Shown here: piece after piece, positions 12,251 to 22,218 of the stretch
Layout: every line of letters starts with the position of its first letter
Numbering within the stretch: position 1 is the first letter of the stretch
Assembly (NCBI GenBank): GCA_030386875.1
Contig: CM059558.1
Location: 6,581,501 to 6,645,500, forward strand
DNA: 64,000 nt
Direction: 5' to 3'
From: Morinoia aosen
Lineage: Eukaryota; Arthropoda; Malacostraca; Amphipoda; Talitridae
Translations under genes and position numbers: made by a program
Notes under the pieces: model-generated
What the model was told of the DNA's origin: nothing
The model's database searches: none
The model's input: only the letters and a program-made list of their open reading frames with translations

Positions 12251-13099
12251 CTAGTCACCCATGACTTGTTTTGATGTCATATTGAGTTGTTGCATCAGGT
12301 ATTGCTCGAGGTCATCTGGCGTGTTGATCTCGCGGCGTCTTGAATCTGGGTTTCCGGGGTTAAATATGAAAATGTTTCCATCCTGTGTTTTTGGGGTTCC
12401 AACTTTATCCGGGAATTTCCTTTTGGCCATCCTCAGAATGTACATGGCGTTAGCTCGTGAAGGTATGAGGTATTCATTTATGAAGAAGAACTTTGGTTTC
12501 TTTTCTCGGCAGGCGTTGAGAATTTCACGTTTTTTGTTGTAATCTTTTAGTTCAAATGCAATGTTTCTTTGATCTACGTTCCCAGTTACTGGTTTTTTCC
12601 CCATTCTTGTAGCTGACGTCATATCAGTGTCGGAGAGGTCAATGTTGATCTTGTCCTTCAGGAGTTTGCAGACTGTATCCTTACAGATTTCGTTTGCGTG
12701 AGATTGCGGTATTTCCCTTCCAGAAATGACGAGAGTACATTTTTTGTCTTCAATGTCTCGGCGTTGATTATTTTTTTCCAACTGGTCGAGGCGGGAGGTT
12801 AAGCTATCCATTTTCTTGTTCTGTTCATCGAGAATTTTTTTGTGTTCCGCTTCTTTTGTTCCAAATAGCGTTTTAAGGTGGCTTATTTCATTTTGCATTT
12901 TTTCAATATCACTATTAAATTTTGTCATCACTGAATCGAAGTATTTTATTAAGACAGAGACCACTTCTTTACCGCCTTTCGTTAGGCTAGACACATCAGG
13001 GTATTGACCAAACTTCGGTTGAAATTCGGTGCTGTTGTTGCTGCTGTTGTTGGTGCTGTTGTTGGTGCTGTTGCTGGTACTGCGTCGTTTGTTAGCCAT
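12251..13099 (-). CDS. LINE ORF1: coiled-coil RNA-binding protein, about 282 aa
   Basis: I start at the first ATG (13099, MANKRR); the frame stays open upstream to 13153 but without an ATG. The N-terminus is basic, followed by a Ser/Thr/Asn repeat encoded by a GTTGTTGCT-type microsatellite (about 13028-13080). Next comes a heptad-rich coiled coil (about residues 40-115, with KMQNEISHLKTLF and SLTSRLDQLEKNNQR), then a folded region resembling the RRM-like domain of LINE ORF1 proteins (CTLVISGREIP, AFELKDYNKKREIL, FFINEYLIPSRANAM). In such elements ORF1p trimerises through the coiled coil and packages LINE RNA. No CCHC knuckle or esterase motif is seen. It lies upstream of ORF2 on the same strand. 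Confidence 0.82.
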   Translation of the reverse strand: MANKRRSTSNSTNNSTNNSSNNSTEFQPKFGQYPDVSSLTKGGKEVVSVLIKYFDSVMTKFNSDIEKMQNEISHLKTLFGTKEAEHKKILDEQNKKMDSLTSRLDQLEKNNQRRDIEDKKCTLVISGREIPQSHANEICKDTVCKLLKDKINIDLSDTDMTSATRMGKKPVTGNVDQRNIAFELKDYNKKREILNACREKKPKFFFINEYLIPSRANAMYILRMAKRKFPDKVGTPKTQDGNIFIFNPGNPDSRRREINTPDDLEQYLMQQLNMTSKQVMGD

Positions 13100-13339
13100 C
13101 TTGAAGATTGAGGGAGTGCGGTCGTTGTGTAAACGAGGGTTGAATACTCTCACGCTTTTGAGGGAATATTATGCTTTTAGTTTGATTATTTTTATATATG
13201 GGGTATTTAAATCACATTTGAATACTCAGGACGAGAGTGGGTACCCATTTAGGTTAGAGGTACATTCTTTCTAACAATAGGCACTTTGTTTCGGAGCGAG
13301 CGCCACACCCGTCCTCACACCACGGAGTCACTGAAGACA

Positions 13340-13400
13340 CTGATCTTCATTCTAATCTTCATTATTCATTATTCTATTATTCATTATTCTATTCTAATCT
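13340..13400. repeat. ATTATTC/ATTCTA simple repeat
   Basis: Short imperfect repeats of ATTATTCATTATTCTA just upstream of the LINE. This is microsatellite-like with no coding content. Confidence 0.6.
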
Positions 13401-14228
13401 TCATTTTCCAAAGCAAGATTAGTGCCTCACCACAAGGCAAAGGGTGAGGTGCGCGTGCAAGTCGCTCTAATTTGTTATAATCAAGGGCCTGTAATCTTCA
13501 TAGTTTTCAACTCTTAATGTATCTTTTCTAGTAATTTTGATATTATTAAGTGTCCTCAAGTGAGGAAACACAATTTATTATCTTTCGGAGTCTTAGAATT
13601 CCAAATTAATGATTAACAATGATTAGATTAACTCAACAGCTGGAAGAGCATTCAGCGAGCGCGTGCGCACTCTAACGTAGCCAGTAGGTAACTGGCTTCC
13701 GTGCTGACGTCACACTTGCGAGACGGCTATTGGTTACCACAGATACAGGAGAAATCTCAAAAACTGGTTCTCTTCACAGACGGCTATGCTCCCTCCATAT
13801 ATCCTAGCTCCATGCGTCAGTCTGCCTCAGCGTGTCGTACGGGTAGGTGCGCGATTGCGACCAGCCGTGTGGAGCGCAGGATTAAACCAAAGCGCACGTT
13901 GCGCTGTGTTTTAGCCTTCTGTAAGCGCTGCTCATCACATTCTGCAAGCAGTCGAATTTTTTAAATGCGTCTATAGAATTCAGCGTTCGAGTTTTGTCTA
14001 CTCAATTGCGGAGCAAGACATGGCTGCGCACCTCCGCCGTCAACGTTCAAAACGGTACTGCTCGTCGCAGTGACGACGAGTGACGACCGTCCTAATCCAG
14101 ACATGATCGGATCGCTGAAAGCTCGGTGGCCACTCTGCCAACTGGCTGGTGTGCAGGGATGGGAGGCACATTGAGAGGCGTGCTGGCGGTTATCACTGCG
14201 ATTTTTGCCCAGTGTATCGGGGCCTTTA

Positions 14229-14476
14229 TGCAATGCAAGGCGTCAGTCTGTCCCAGCATGTCGTACGGGTAGGTGCGCGATTGCGACCAGCCGTATAGAG
14301 CGCAGGATAAATATAAAACACCCATTACGCTGTGTTTTAGCTTTCGGGAAGAGCTGCTTTTCACATCCCGCAAGCATTTTTATAATTTAACTGCGTCAAT
14401 AAAATTTAGCGTGCGAGTTTTTTTCCACTCAAATGCGGAGCAAGACATAGCTGCGCACCTCTCACGTCGACGTTTT
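14229..14476 (+). mobile_element. Right part of MITE H1, cut at the Harbinger insertion
   Basis: Sequence resumes after the H2 target duplication TTA and aligns throughout with 13822-14060 of H2 (shared landmarks TCGTACGGGTAGGTGCGCGA, GCTGTGTTTTAGC, GCGGAGCAAGACAT, GCTGCGCACCTC). It stops at the Harbinger TIR at 14477. H2 continues for another 165 bp to a TIR end. The equivalent H1 end is not found beyond 31813, so it was lost or replaced. Confidence 0.7.
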
Positions 14477-15389
14477 GGCCCGTCCACACTATCAATCTTT
14501 CGCTTGAAGTTCGTGTTTTTCGGCAGTCCGCGAACACGAACGCAGGTGAAAAGTTCGCAGATTTCGGTGTGTTTGTGTTTTCGAACGTGTTGGAAAACAC
14601 GAACACGAACTTTCGGTCAAACAGCGAACACTCGCTTTGTTTATGTATTGTGGAAGGTGGTTTTGCGAGTGAATTACTTGGTTTCTATGTCTTTTTTCCT
14701 ACTTTATCTATTCAATTATGTTTTTGGTGCAAATTAAGTTAATTGTAGGGTGGCACGGACAGTTATTTACCAAAATGAATTTCGCTACGGTGTTATTTCA
14801 TTATATTCATAAATGGCTGACTATGGAAGTAGGTTTGGATTTAACTGATGTGAAAGTAATTGAAATATTAACTGTCTGAACATGCATAAAATTATCAAAG
14901 TGTAGTGATTTTGACATCTAAATAAAATTTTGGATATATTTCAGTAGCATTTCAACTGTGGTAGCTACCTACTAATATGATGGTAAAATTGCCACAAAAA
15001 TTCATTTGCACTATATGTGGCCTGTATATATTGTATTTCTTGGTAAAAATTTCTTATTTTAATAAAATACTTCATTTCCCTTATAGCCTGATGCTTACAT
15101 TAGAATCAAGTCCCCAGATTAGAAATTGTATTATTAAAGAATTATCAGGGAGAAACATACAATCTTTTACATACCTGTAGTTGTAGTTTTAAAAAAGCAT
15201 AATTGCAACTTATTTTAAAAATTTACCTGCCCTGTTGATCCAATTAGTTGGTACGAAAGCACTAGCTGTGTGTAGTCATTTACATTTTGTTTAGAATTTG
15301 ATTATTTATGTTTATGGAAAAATATTTTGACTCTTACTATTTATGTTTCTCTTTGCATTTCTAGAAACTGCTTGTTGGGACTTAGGTAA

Positions 15390-15881
15390 ATGTGTAGCGT
15401 TTGGTAGTAATCGATTTTTCAGTTGTCGGTGCTTATAAATAGTTAATTAGGTTAAAATAAACAAGTTTTCTTTTGTGCACTTTCCATCGCAAATGAGTAC
15501 TTAATGAGTTATAGCGGTAGGTTTAGTTTCGTCTTTGAAGACGAATGCGCTTGAATAAACAGCTTCTCATCGATTTCTGAATTTTTGTTGCTTGAAACAC
15601 GGTAGTAACATCGAAATAAAATACTTTTCTTCTATACACTTTTTGCAGCAAATGAGTATGAGTTGGAAGCGAGACTCCATTGCAGTGTTGCCATCCGGCG
15701 TGGTCGATGAATTACTTGCTGCTTCAAACACTTGAGTTTCCATAACTAATTTACTGCTATAACACGTAAAATACTCATTTGAAACGGAAAATTCATAGAA
15801 GAAACCTTGTTTATTTTGACATAATTAACGATGTATAGGAACCGAAAAGTAGAAAATTGATTCATACCCAACGCTACACAT
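15390..15881. mobile_element. 492-bp foldback MITE, TSD TAA
   Basis: The two ends are inverted copies of about 135 bp beginning ATGTGTAGCGTTKGGTA, flanked by TAA at 15387-15389 and 15882-15884. A short central loop has no ORF. The 3-bp TAA duplication suggests a Harbinger-mobilised MITE, distinct in sequence from H1/H2. It sits in the left arm of the 17.3-kb Harbinger element. Confidence 0.75.
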
Positions 15882-15932
15882 TAACCGGGACTTGTTACTG
15901 ATTTTGCTTCTGGATCAAAAAGTGGATTGCTT

Positions 15933-16396
15933 AAGGTGGGGTCCTCCGGAAAAAAATTTTTTTTATTCGATTGGTCTGAAATTTAGTCAGTATATGTAGT
16001 TTTGCAAGACAAACATATTTGAACTCGTGAAATTTTTTTATTTAGGCCTTAGTTTTTCCGCAAAATTTGAAATATCAGTTTTTTGGGTCATTTTTATACC
16101 TATTTCAAAAGAATAGAAGTCATTGAGTTTTTATGCTAGAACAAATTCAAAAACAGTTTTGAAATCCTTGGAACATTTATAACAAAGATATATTCAGGGA
16201 TTTTGCATTTTTTATTTATTTTTTTTTATATGCGAAAATTTACCAATTTATCAGAAAAAAACGAAATTTTTGGATTTGAACTCCTATAAAAAAAATTAAA
16301 TGGAAAAATGGAAAAAGTGGGAATATAACTTTGTTAGAAATGTTCCAAGGATTCCAAAACTGTCTTTGTTTTCTTCCTAGCATAAAAACTCAATAG
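15933..16396. mobile_element. Foldback MITE truncated at the Copia junction
   Basis: It starts near AAGGTGGGGTCCTCCGG. Bases 16121-16190 are inverted at about 16320-16396 (arms share CATTGAGTTTTTATGCTAG and CCTTGGAACATTT), giving a hairpin with an AT-rich centre. The left outer part (15933-16120) has no inverted partner because sequence switches abruptly to Copia gag at about 16397, so the right end is missing. Confidence 0.6.
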
Positions 16397-16398
16397 TT

Positions 16399-16440
16399 GC
16401 TGTCGTCACTTCCCGCTGTCGTCACTTGCTGTCGTCACTT
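16399..16440 (+). repeat. Three copies of GCTGTCGTCACTT at the Copia junction
   Basis: GCTGTCGTCACTT occurs at 16399-16411, 16415-16427 and 16428-16440. The last copy is part of the gag reading frame; the first two lie between it and the broken MITE. Such copied filler is typical of end-joining with local template use, so the truncation probably arose by break repair. Confidence 0.75.
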
Positions 16441-17402
16441 CCCGACCATTTCTCCACACTGGTGACTGCACTGGAAGCTCATGAAAAACTACCGTCATGG
16501 GATATTGTGACAGAGCGTCTTCTGAATGAAGAAGCAAAACTGAAAAACCAAATTGCTTCAGACTTCAGTGAAAAATCCCTTGTGACCTCCAAATTGAAAA
16601 ACTCCAGATGCTTCGAATGCGGAAAATTCGGACACCTACGTACCAAGTGCTGGATCCATCAAGAAAAGTTGAAGAAAGAAGATGGGAACCACACAGAAGA
16701 CCAAAACAATTTTGTAGCAAGTAAAACAAATTATATCAGTGCATTGTCTGTGATAAATATCAATAATTGTTGGGTAATTGTTTCCGGTGCAACAGCACAC
16801 ATGTGTAATAATAGGAATGATTTTTCTTGTATGAATGAGCTATCTAGTCCAATTAACATTGAAGTTGGTGATGGTAGAAACTTGCAAGGTGTTGGTGTAG
16901 GTGATGTTGAAGTTATAGTGTTGTTGCCTAAAGGTCTAGTAGATACCTGTGTTGTTAAGAATGTCTTGTATGTACCTGGCTTAGCCTACAATTTACTTTC
17001 TGTGCCTCAGATTACAGAAAGTGGAAACTCAGTTTACTTTGACGAAAGCTCATGTAAGATTGTAAATAAAGACGATGAATTAATTGCCTTAGGCAGTAAA
17101 GTAGGAAAATTGTATAAACTTAATTGCACCCTTAATTCAGCTGCTAAATGCATGAACGTTTCCTCTGATGAAATTCTGTGGCATAAACGATTTTGTCATC
17201 TAGGATTCAATAGTCTTAAGAAATTAGCCACTAAGAATCTTGTTAGAGGTTTTGATTGTTCTGTGAGTGGAGATAACATTTTTTGTGAAAACTGTTGTGA
17301 TGGTAAAAATCATAGGCTTCCGTTCCCCAAAACAAATCACAAAAGGGAACGCCGACCCTTAGAACTTATCCACAGTGATGTGTGTGGCCAGCTTAAATCC
17401 CA
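16429..17402 (+). pseudogene. Copia gag (C-terminal part), protease and integrase zinc domain
   Basis: The frame enters gag in its last third (LSSLPDHFSTLVTALEA) and has the nucleocapsid CCHC knuckle CFECGKFGHLRTKC. The protease follows, but its active site reads WVIVSGATAHM where Copia proteases have DSGA: codon 16780-16782 is GTT (Val), so the catalytic Asp is gone. The integrase HHCC zinc-binding region (WHKRFCHLGF ... CENCCDGK) follows, then GAG-pre-integrase sequence up to about 17400. There the frame is lost and coding resumes one frame over. There is no genuine start codon; the frame is only the tail of the original polyprotein. Confidence 0.9.
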
Positions 17403-18232
17403 TATCACTTGGGAGTGGAAGGTATTGTGTAACCTTCATAGACGACCACTCCAGATATACATGGGTGTACATTATCAAACATAAGAATGATGTTTTTAAA
17501 GTGTTTCAGGAGTTCAAATCTTTGGTAGAAAATCACTATGATCACAAAATTAAAATTCTGCGCTCCGATAACGGTGGGGAATACATCTCTAATGACTTTG
17601 AACAATTCCTAAAAAGGGAAGGAATTATCCATGAAAAAACTGTGCCTAAGACACCTGAACAAAATGGAGTTGCAGAAAGAATGAATAGAACTCTCCTTGA
17701 CTCTGTCAGAGCTATGCTGTCTGGTTCAAAGTTACCAAAATCATTCTGGGGTGAAGCTATATCAACTGCCGTGTATGTCAAAAATAGGAGCCCTGCTAGT
17801 GCATTGAATGATATGACCCCTTATCAGGCCCTTAATGGACACAAGCCCAATGTACAGCACCTCAAAGCCTTTGGCTGCAGTGTGTACGCACATGTCCCCA
17901 AAGATGAGAGGGAAAAACTTGATCCAAAATCTAAACCGTGTATTCTTGTAGGATATGGAAGTGGATCCAAGGGATATCGTCTGTATGACATAAGCAGCAG
18001 AAGGATATTTTTGAGTAGAGACGTTATGTTCAATGAATCTCAGCAGATGCCAATTGAGAAGGAGCCTTCTGAAGTAAATGATGGTAATTTTACTCTTCTT
18101 CCCCAGGATCCAGAACCAGAAGACTCTGAGGGAGGGGTGGAGCATACTCGTAGACAGTCAGATGCTGGGATGGAGGGAGTGGAGCCTAGACAATCAGCCA
18201 GGTATCGACGCGCTCCTGATAGGTTTGGTTAA
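17403..18232 (+). pseudogene. Copia integrase core
   Basis: This continues the polyprotein in frame 2 after the frameshift at about 17400. The catalytic DDE triad is visible: Asp in TFIDDHSRYTW, Asp in RSDNGGEY and Glu in PEQNGVAERMNRTL. The C-terminal region shows the usual GCSVYAHVPKDEREKLDPKS and GYRLYD motifs. The frame ends at TAA 18230-18232, and the next triplet continues the same polyprotein in the same frame, so this is a nonsense mutation and not a gene end. Confidence 0.9.
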
Positions 18233-19813
18233 TGGGTGTTTTTAATGAAAAATGAGCTTGATATACCATCTTGTGTTCAAGAAGCACTCAGTGGACCAGA
18301 AGCAAAACTATGGGAAACAGCTATGGAGAATGAGATGGAGTCTATAAATCAAAACAAAGTATGGTCTCTTGTAGAGTGTCCTAATGACAAAAAACCTATC
18401 AAATCAAAGTGGATCTTTAAAAGAAAAACCGGACCCGACGGAAGCATTTGCTCGTACAAAGCTCGCCTTGTGGCTCAGGGCTACTCACAAAAATATGGCA
18501 CTGACTACGACGAGACTTTCAGTCCCGTGGTTCGATTTGAGTCTGTCAGGACAGTACTAGCTTTGGCTGCCAAATGCAACATGCAAGTCCATCACATGGA
18601 CGTTGCAACAGCCTTTCCTAATGGAGAACTGATTGAAGAACTTTACCTGGTTCAACCTGACGGTTTTATTGTCAAAGGCAAAGAAAATCTGGTGTGTAAA
18701 CTACAAAAATCGCTCTACGGACTAAAACAAGCTCCTAAGTGTTGGAATACTACACTAGATAGCTATCTGAAGAAATTGGGTTTTGTACAATCTAAGAGTG
18801 ATGCTTGTATATACACTCGTGTTCAAGAGAAGAAACTGTGTATTGTGGCGGTGTATGTAGACGATCTAATAATTGCTTCTAAGTCTGGTGATGAAATAAA
18901 TCAAATAAAGATGAGTCTTTCTTCCGAATACAAAATGAAGGACCTTGGTGTGCTGAGTTACTTTCTAGGTGTAAGTGTTGTACAATCTAAAAACAATGTC
19001 CTCTTAAATCAAACTGCCTACACTGAGGCTCTGTTGTCAAAATTTGGCTTTGATAATTGTAAACCTGTTGCAACTCCCGCTGATGTAAATGTAAATCCGA
19101 TATGCTCCCCAAATGATGTCGAATTTGACCCTGCTACTTATCAAAGTGCTGTAGGTAGCCTTTTGTATTTGTCAACCAGAACTCGACCTGACATTGCATT
19201 CGCTGTGAATAATGTTGCTAAATACAGCTCCAAACCTCTTGAACAGCATTGGATGTGTGTTAAGAGAATATTCAGGTACCTGAGAGGCACCTCTAAACTA
19301 GGTATCTTGTATAGCAAATGTTCTGATACTTGCATTGGTTATTCAGATGCTGACTGGGCTGGTGATAAAAATGACCGCAAATCTACCTCTGGTTACTGTT
19401 TCACCCTCAGTAATTCGGTAATTACTTGGAGATCCAACAAACAAACTTGTGTAGCCCTTTCAACGGCTGAAGCTGAATACGTTGCTCTTGCCGGTGCGGC
19501 TCAGGAGGCTGTCTGGTTGAAGCACTTACTCAGTGATCTAAATTTTGGTAGTATGGAACCAATGGTTATAAACGAAGACAACCAGTCAGCCATCTGTCTT
19601 GCCAACAATCCCAAATATCATGGGAGGAGCAAGCACGTCGATATAAAGTTTCACTATGTACGGGATCTTGTAAGTAACAAAGAGATAGACGTAGTGTATT
19701 GCCCTACCGACGAAATGCTCGCCGACATATTTACCAAGAACCTGCCCATAGAAAAGTTCTCTAGACTGAGAACGAAGTTAGGAATGGTCTCATCTGACAC
19801 ACATTCAATGTGA
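18233..19813 (+). pseudogene. Copia reverse transcriptase and RNase H
   Basis: In frame with the integrase after the TAA. The RT begins WSLVECPNDKKPIKSKWIFK and shows KARLVAQGYSQ, the motif A aspartate in HHMDVATAFPNG and the catalytic YVDD (18854-18865). RNase H shows YSDADWAGDKNDRKSTSGY, STAEAEY, EDNQSAICLANNP and KHVDIKFHYVRD. Its end KNLPIEKFSRLRTKLGM is the normal Copia C-terminus. This 3' half is undamaged over 520 codons, so most lesions lie upstream. Confidence 0.92.
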
Positions 19814-19820
19814 GAAGGAG

Positions 19821-20055
19821 TGTTGAAACCTTTATTGTAGCACCTTGAATGTATATGTGTATAATATTGATAATGTTACAGTGCTCTTGTGTTAGAATGT
19901 GTTTAGACAGTACTCTACGTTGAGAACTGAGCTCATGGTTCTTGTGGAACTGAGCTCATGGTTCTCGGGCTTGGCTGGAGCCTACTCCACCGCTATCCTT
20001 CGTGATGTAAAGTGTGTCCTGCTGTGTGTTACTGAAATTATACCAACTTCAAGTG
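19821..20055 (+). repeat. Probable Copia 3' LTR
   Basis: It begins TGTTGAAACC directly after the purine-rich GAGAAGGAG, the expected position and form for a Copia LTR. It contains a direct duplication of GAACTGAGCTCATGGTTCT (about 19925-19965). The right end is uncertain because no 5' LTR is available for comparison. Confidence 0.5.
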
Positions 20056-20354
20056 TCTCGTCTTACTTAACCTACCCCTAATATTACTTTGAATCAAAAA
20101 TATTTCTGTTATGTAGAAAAGTAGATTTGGGCATCACAGCATCCTAATGGTAAAGTGTGTGCTGTAGTAAAAGCATAAATTGGAATTGGATATATATGTG
20201 TTTAAATAGGCTGTTGTAACTGAGTGATAAATATCATTCAGTGCTGTTTGTAAACTATCATTTGTCCAGCCTTTGAAATAAGACTAAATTTTATACCCAT
20301 TTCTGTGAATTTTTCAGATTTTTTGCAAATATTTGGCTATTCTGTTAGTAAGCA

Positions 20355-20747
20355 ATGAGTGAAAAATAATGGACTAAAGAGAATGTCCTGTTTTTAATTG
20401 AAAATCTAAGACACTTTCCTTGCCTTTGGAATGTTAAATGTAACGATTATAATGTAAAGTCCAGAAAAATTCAAGCATACAATGATTTAACATCGCAACT
20501 GCTAGAAGCTTGCCCATCAATAACTGTTGAAAAAGTCAAAAATGAAATTAATATACTCCGCACACAATTTCTGAGAGAAATTCGTCAGCAACAGAAGAGC
20601 CATCGAAGCGGGGCAGGAGCTGACGATATATACATACCTCGCCTATAGTGCTTCAAAGAACTTCAGTTCCTGAGCAGTGGTGACACAATGGCTCTTGGTG
20701 TCTCTACTATGGAACTGCCAGCTGGGCCTCCGGTCTCTTCGCAAGTG
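20355..20747 (+). pseudogene. Harbinger MADF/Myb-like protein, exon 1
   Basis: Harbinger elements encode a small Myb/SANT- or MADF-type DNA-binding protein that helps the nuclease reach the TIRs. From an ATG at 20355 the frame reads a typical MADF domain: WTKENVLFLIENL, FPCLWNV, DYNVKSRKIQAYNDL, then the conserved KSHRSGAGADDIYIPRL and CFKELQFL. Two in-frame stops interrupt it: TAA at codon 5 (20367-20369) and TAG at 20646-20648, at a position where MADF proteins have Trp. A donor-like GTTAGT follows QV at 20748. The exon joins in phase 0 to 22219. It converges on the transposase gene in the same element. Confidence 0.82.
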
Positions 20748-22218
20748 GTTAGTATTTTATTTCATTGCATAATTTTTCTCCAAAAATTCATTGTTGAATA
20801 TTGAGATCAGTGGTGTAATGATGGTTTTTAATGCAGTATCATGTCAACAGGATATTTTTTGTTTGCACCTATATTTTCAGACTTCAATTATAATGAAGAC
20901 GTCAGAAGAGATGTCCTACATAATTAGTTCCTGAGATAAAAAGTCTAGTCTTTAGAATAAAATAGGGTGTATTATGGGTGCAGAAATAAGTTCCTTGAAC
21001 TGTTCTAAATTAGCCCCCCAAAACCCGTCATGACAAACCAGTAACCCATGCCACCCATGACAGACCCATGAAGTAACCCATGTCATGACAGACCCAAGAC
21101 CCATGTCATGACAGTCACCCATATTTGTAACACATCCACAGGCATCATTACAAGCACTTTATCGAATTGAATTTTTAAATGTATTAATGTTACATATGTG
21201 AAAATCGTACGGTTATATTGTATGCTCTTTGTGATTAGGGCGGCTTAAACTAATATCTAACGTATATTTTATGCTAAAATTGAAGGCATATCTATAATTA
21301 TAATTCATAATCCATGGCTGTAATTACTATCGTTTCAATTTCCTGATTTTGTAATTTTATTTTCTGTACGATGAAACAAAGACCCAGGATTATAAATGCT
21401 TTTTGTTTCATTATGGTTGAAATGAACCACCAGCATGGTATGAAAGAATGTACTTCTTAAGCATTTGGTTTCCATGACATTTATTGATCAAAAATAAGTA
21501 GTGGATAAGTGTGCACTAAAATTAATTTCTCCATTTATTAGCTCCCTAAAGGCCCGAGCTAAAGGATAGGTAGGCTTTCTTTTTCTTAGAATAGAATTAG
21601 TTTTGTTTTGTTACGGACCATCTATTTTTGGTTCACTGCTGTCCTGTTTCTCGTCACCTATTACTTTCATCTTCAACTTTTCTTGTTTCATGATCTTTCC
21701 TAGCTTACTGTTTCTATGCACTTGGTGCATAGATTCTGCATTCCCTCAACTACATCCTAATGGTGCCTTCATCCTTCCTCTCTTGGAACATCTTTGTCGT
21801 GGTAAAGGGAGGCAAAAAATTTCTTATATATAATAATTCTCCATTTATATCTGAAATGAAATTTCATTAGTTTAATGAGCAAACTTGCAATGCAGATTGT
21901 AAATGGAATAAATTATTTCTTAATCAAGATTATTAAATTCAAATTATATAAGTAATGTTCATTGACTTCAAATACTACATGACAGTTCCAAAGTCTGCCA
22001 AAGCTTAAGCTCTGTCAACACTCTGGCTTTGTCACATCTCCTACAAAAACTATTTTGATGAGCTTCATCTGTTTGATTCAAATGTTACAAAATCACCCCT
22101 CAGTTTGCATAGGCGTGTAATTCTAATGTAACATGTCTCAGCATTTTTTTAGACTTTCGTTCATTTTTAGAAAGACATGTATGGTTAATAAATACATAAT
22201 TTTCTTTTCTCCTATCAG
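20748..22218 (+). other. Intron of the MADF gene, containing a minisatellite
   Basis: It starts GTTAGT and ends in the pyrimidine tract TTTCTTTTCTCCTATCAG. Bases about 21025-21122 are a short minisatellite of ACCCATGTCATGACAG-like units. Bases 21700-21800 are similar to 38415-38515 (CTTGGTGCATAGATTCTGC versus CTTGTGCACAGATTTCGC, and the shared CTTCCTCTC), so this part is a diverged dispersed repeat. Confidence 0.6.

Larger units (their letters stand above)
7434..13300 (-). mobile_element. CR1/Jockey-like non-LTR retrotransposon, both ORFs open
   Basis: The element reads on the minus strand: ORF1 (13099-12251), a 1.4-kb spacer, ORF2 (10832-7827) and a 3' UTR ending near 7434. The 3' end lacks poly(A) and is made of short ATTGTTTAA-type repeats, as in CR1-group elements, which end in short tandem repeats. 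The same 3' UTR and tail recur in the decayed plus-strand copy ending at about 38124, which confirms the 3' limit. The 5' limit (about 13.2-13.35 kb) is not sharp and I saw no convincing target duplication. Open ORFs suggest a relatively recent insertion. Confidence 0.85.
7253..13814. mobile_element. TIR element with perfect 32-bp TIRs and 8-bp TSD CGTCAGTC
   Basis: Bases 7253-7284 and 13783-13814 are perfect inverted repeats of 32 bp starting CATGGAGCTAGGATATATGG. CGTCAGTC flanks both sides (7245-7252 and 13815-13822), and the paralogous H1 sequence at about 14238-14250 has this site once without the insertion. An 8-bp duplication with a CA..TG end suits the P-element or hAT superfamilies, but no transposase remains. 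Most of its length is the CR1/Jockey-like LINE that landed in it, leaving about 0.6-0.7 kb of its own sequence. Confidence 0.8.
6319..14225 (+). mobile_element. Harbinger-like MITE H2 (TSD TTA), expanded to 7.9 kb by nested insertions
   Basis: The left end AGGCCCCGATACACTGG (6319) and the right end, its inverse followed by TTA (14209-14228), form the TIRs. TTA at 6316-6318 and 14226-14228 is the duplicated target. A 3-bp TTA duplication with G/C-rich TIRs is the PIF/Harbinger pattern. With its two insertions (6432-7221 and 7253-13814) removed, H2 would be about 0.55 kb and has no transposase, so it is a MITE probably moved in trans. Bases 13815-14060 are a direct diverged copy of H1 at 14240-14476. 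Confidence 0.78.
16397..20055 (+). mobile_element. 5'-truncated Ty1/Copia retrotransposon
   Basis: Sequence from late gag through RNase H is followed by a purine tract (GAGAAGGAG, 19812-19820) and a likely 3' LTR. There is no 5' LTR, primer-binding site or gag N-terminus: sequence changes from a foldback MITE to gag at 16397-16428. The domain order gag, protease, integrase, RT, RNase H is that of Copia, with integrase before RT. It has one truncation, one lost protease catalytic residue, one frameshift and one stop. It lies inside the Harbinger element and is therefore younger than it. Confidence 0.88.

Noticed and set aside
13029-13274. Plus-strand Leu-rich ORF
   Set aside because: Antisense of the Asn/Ser repeat at the start of LINE ORF1.
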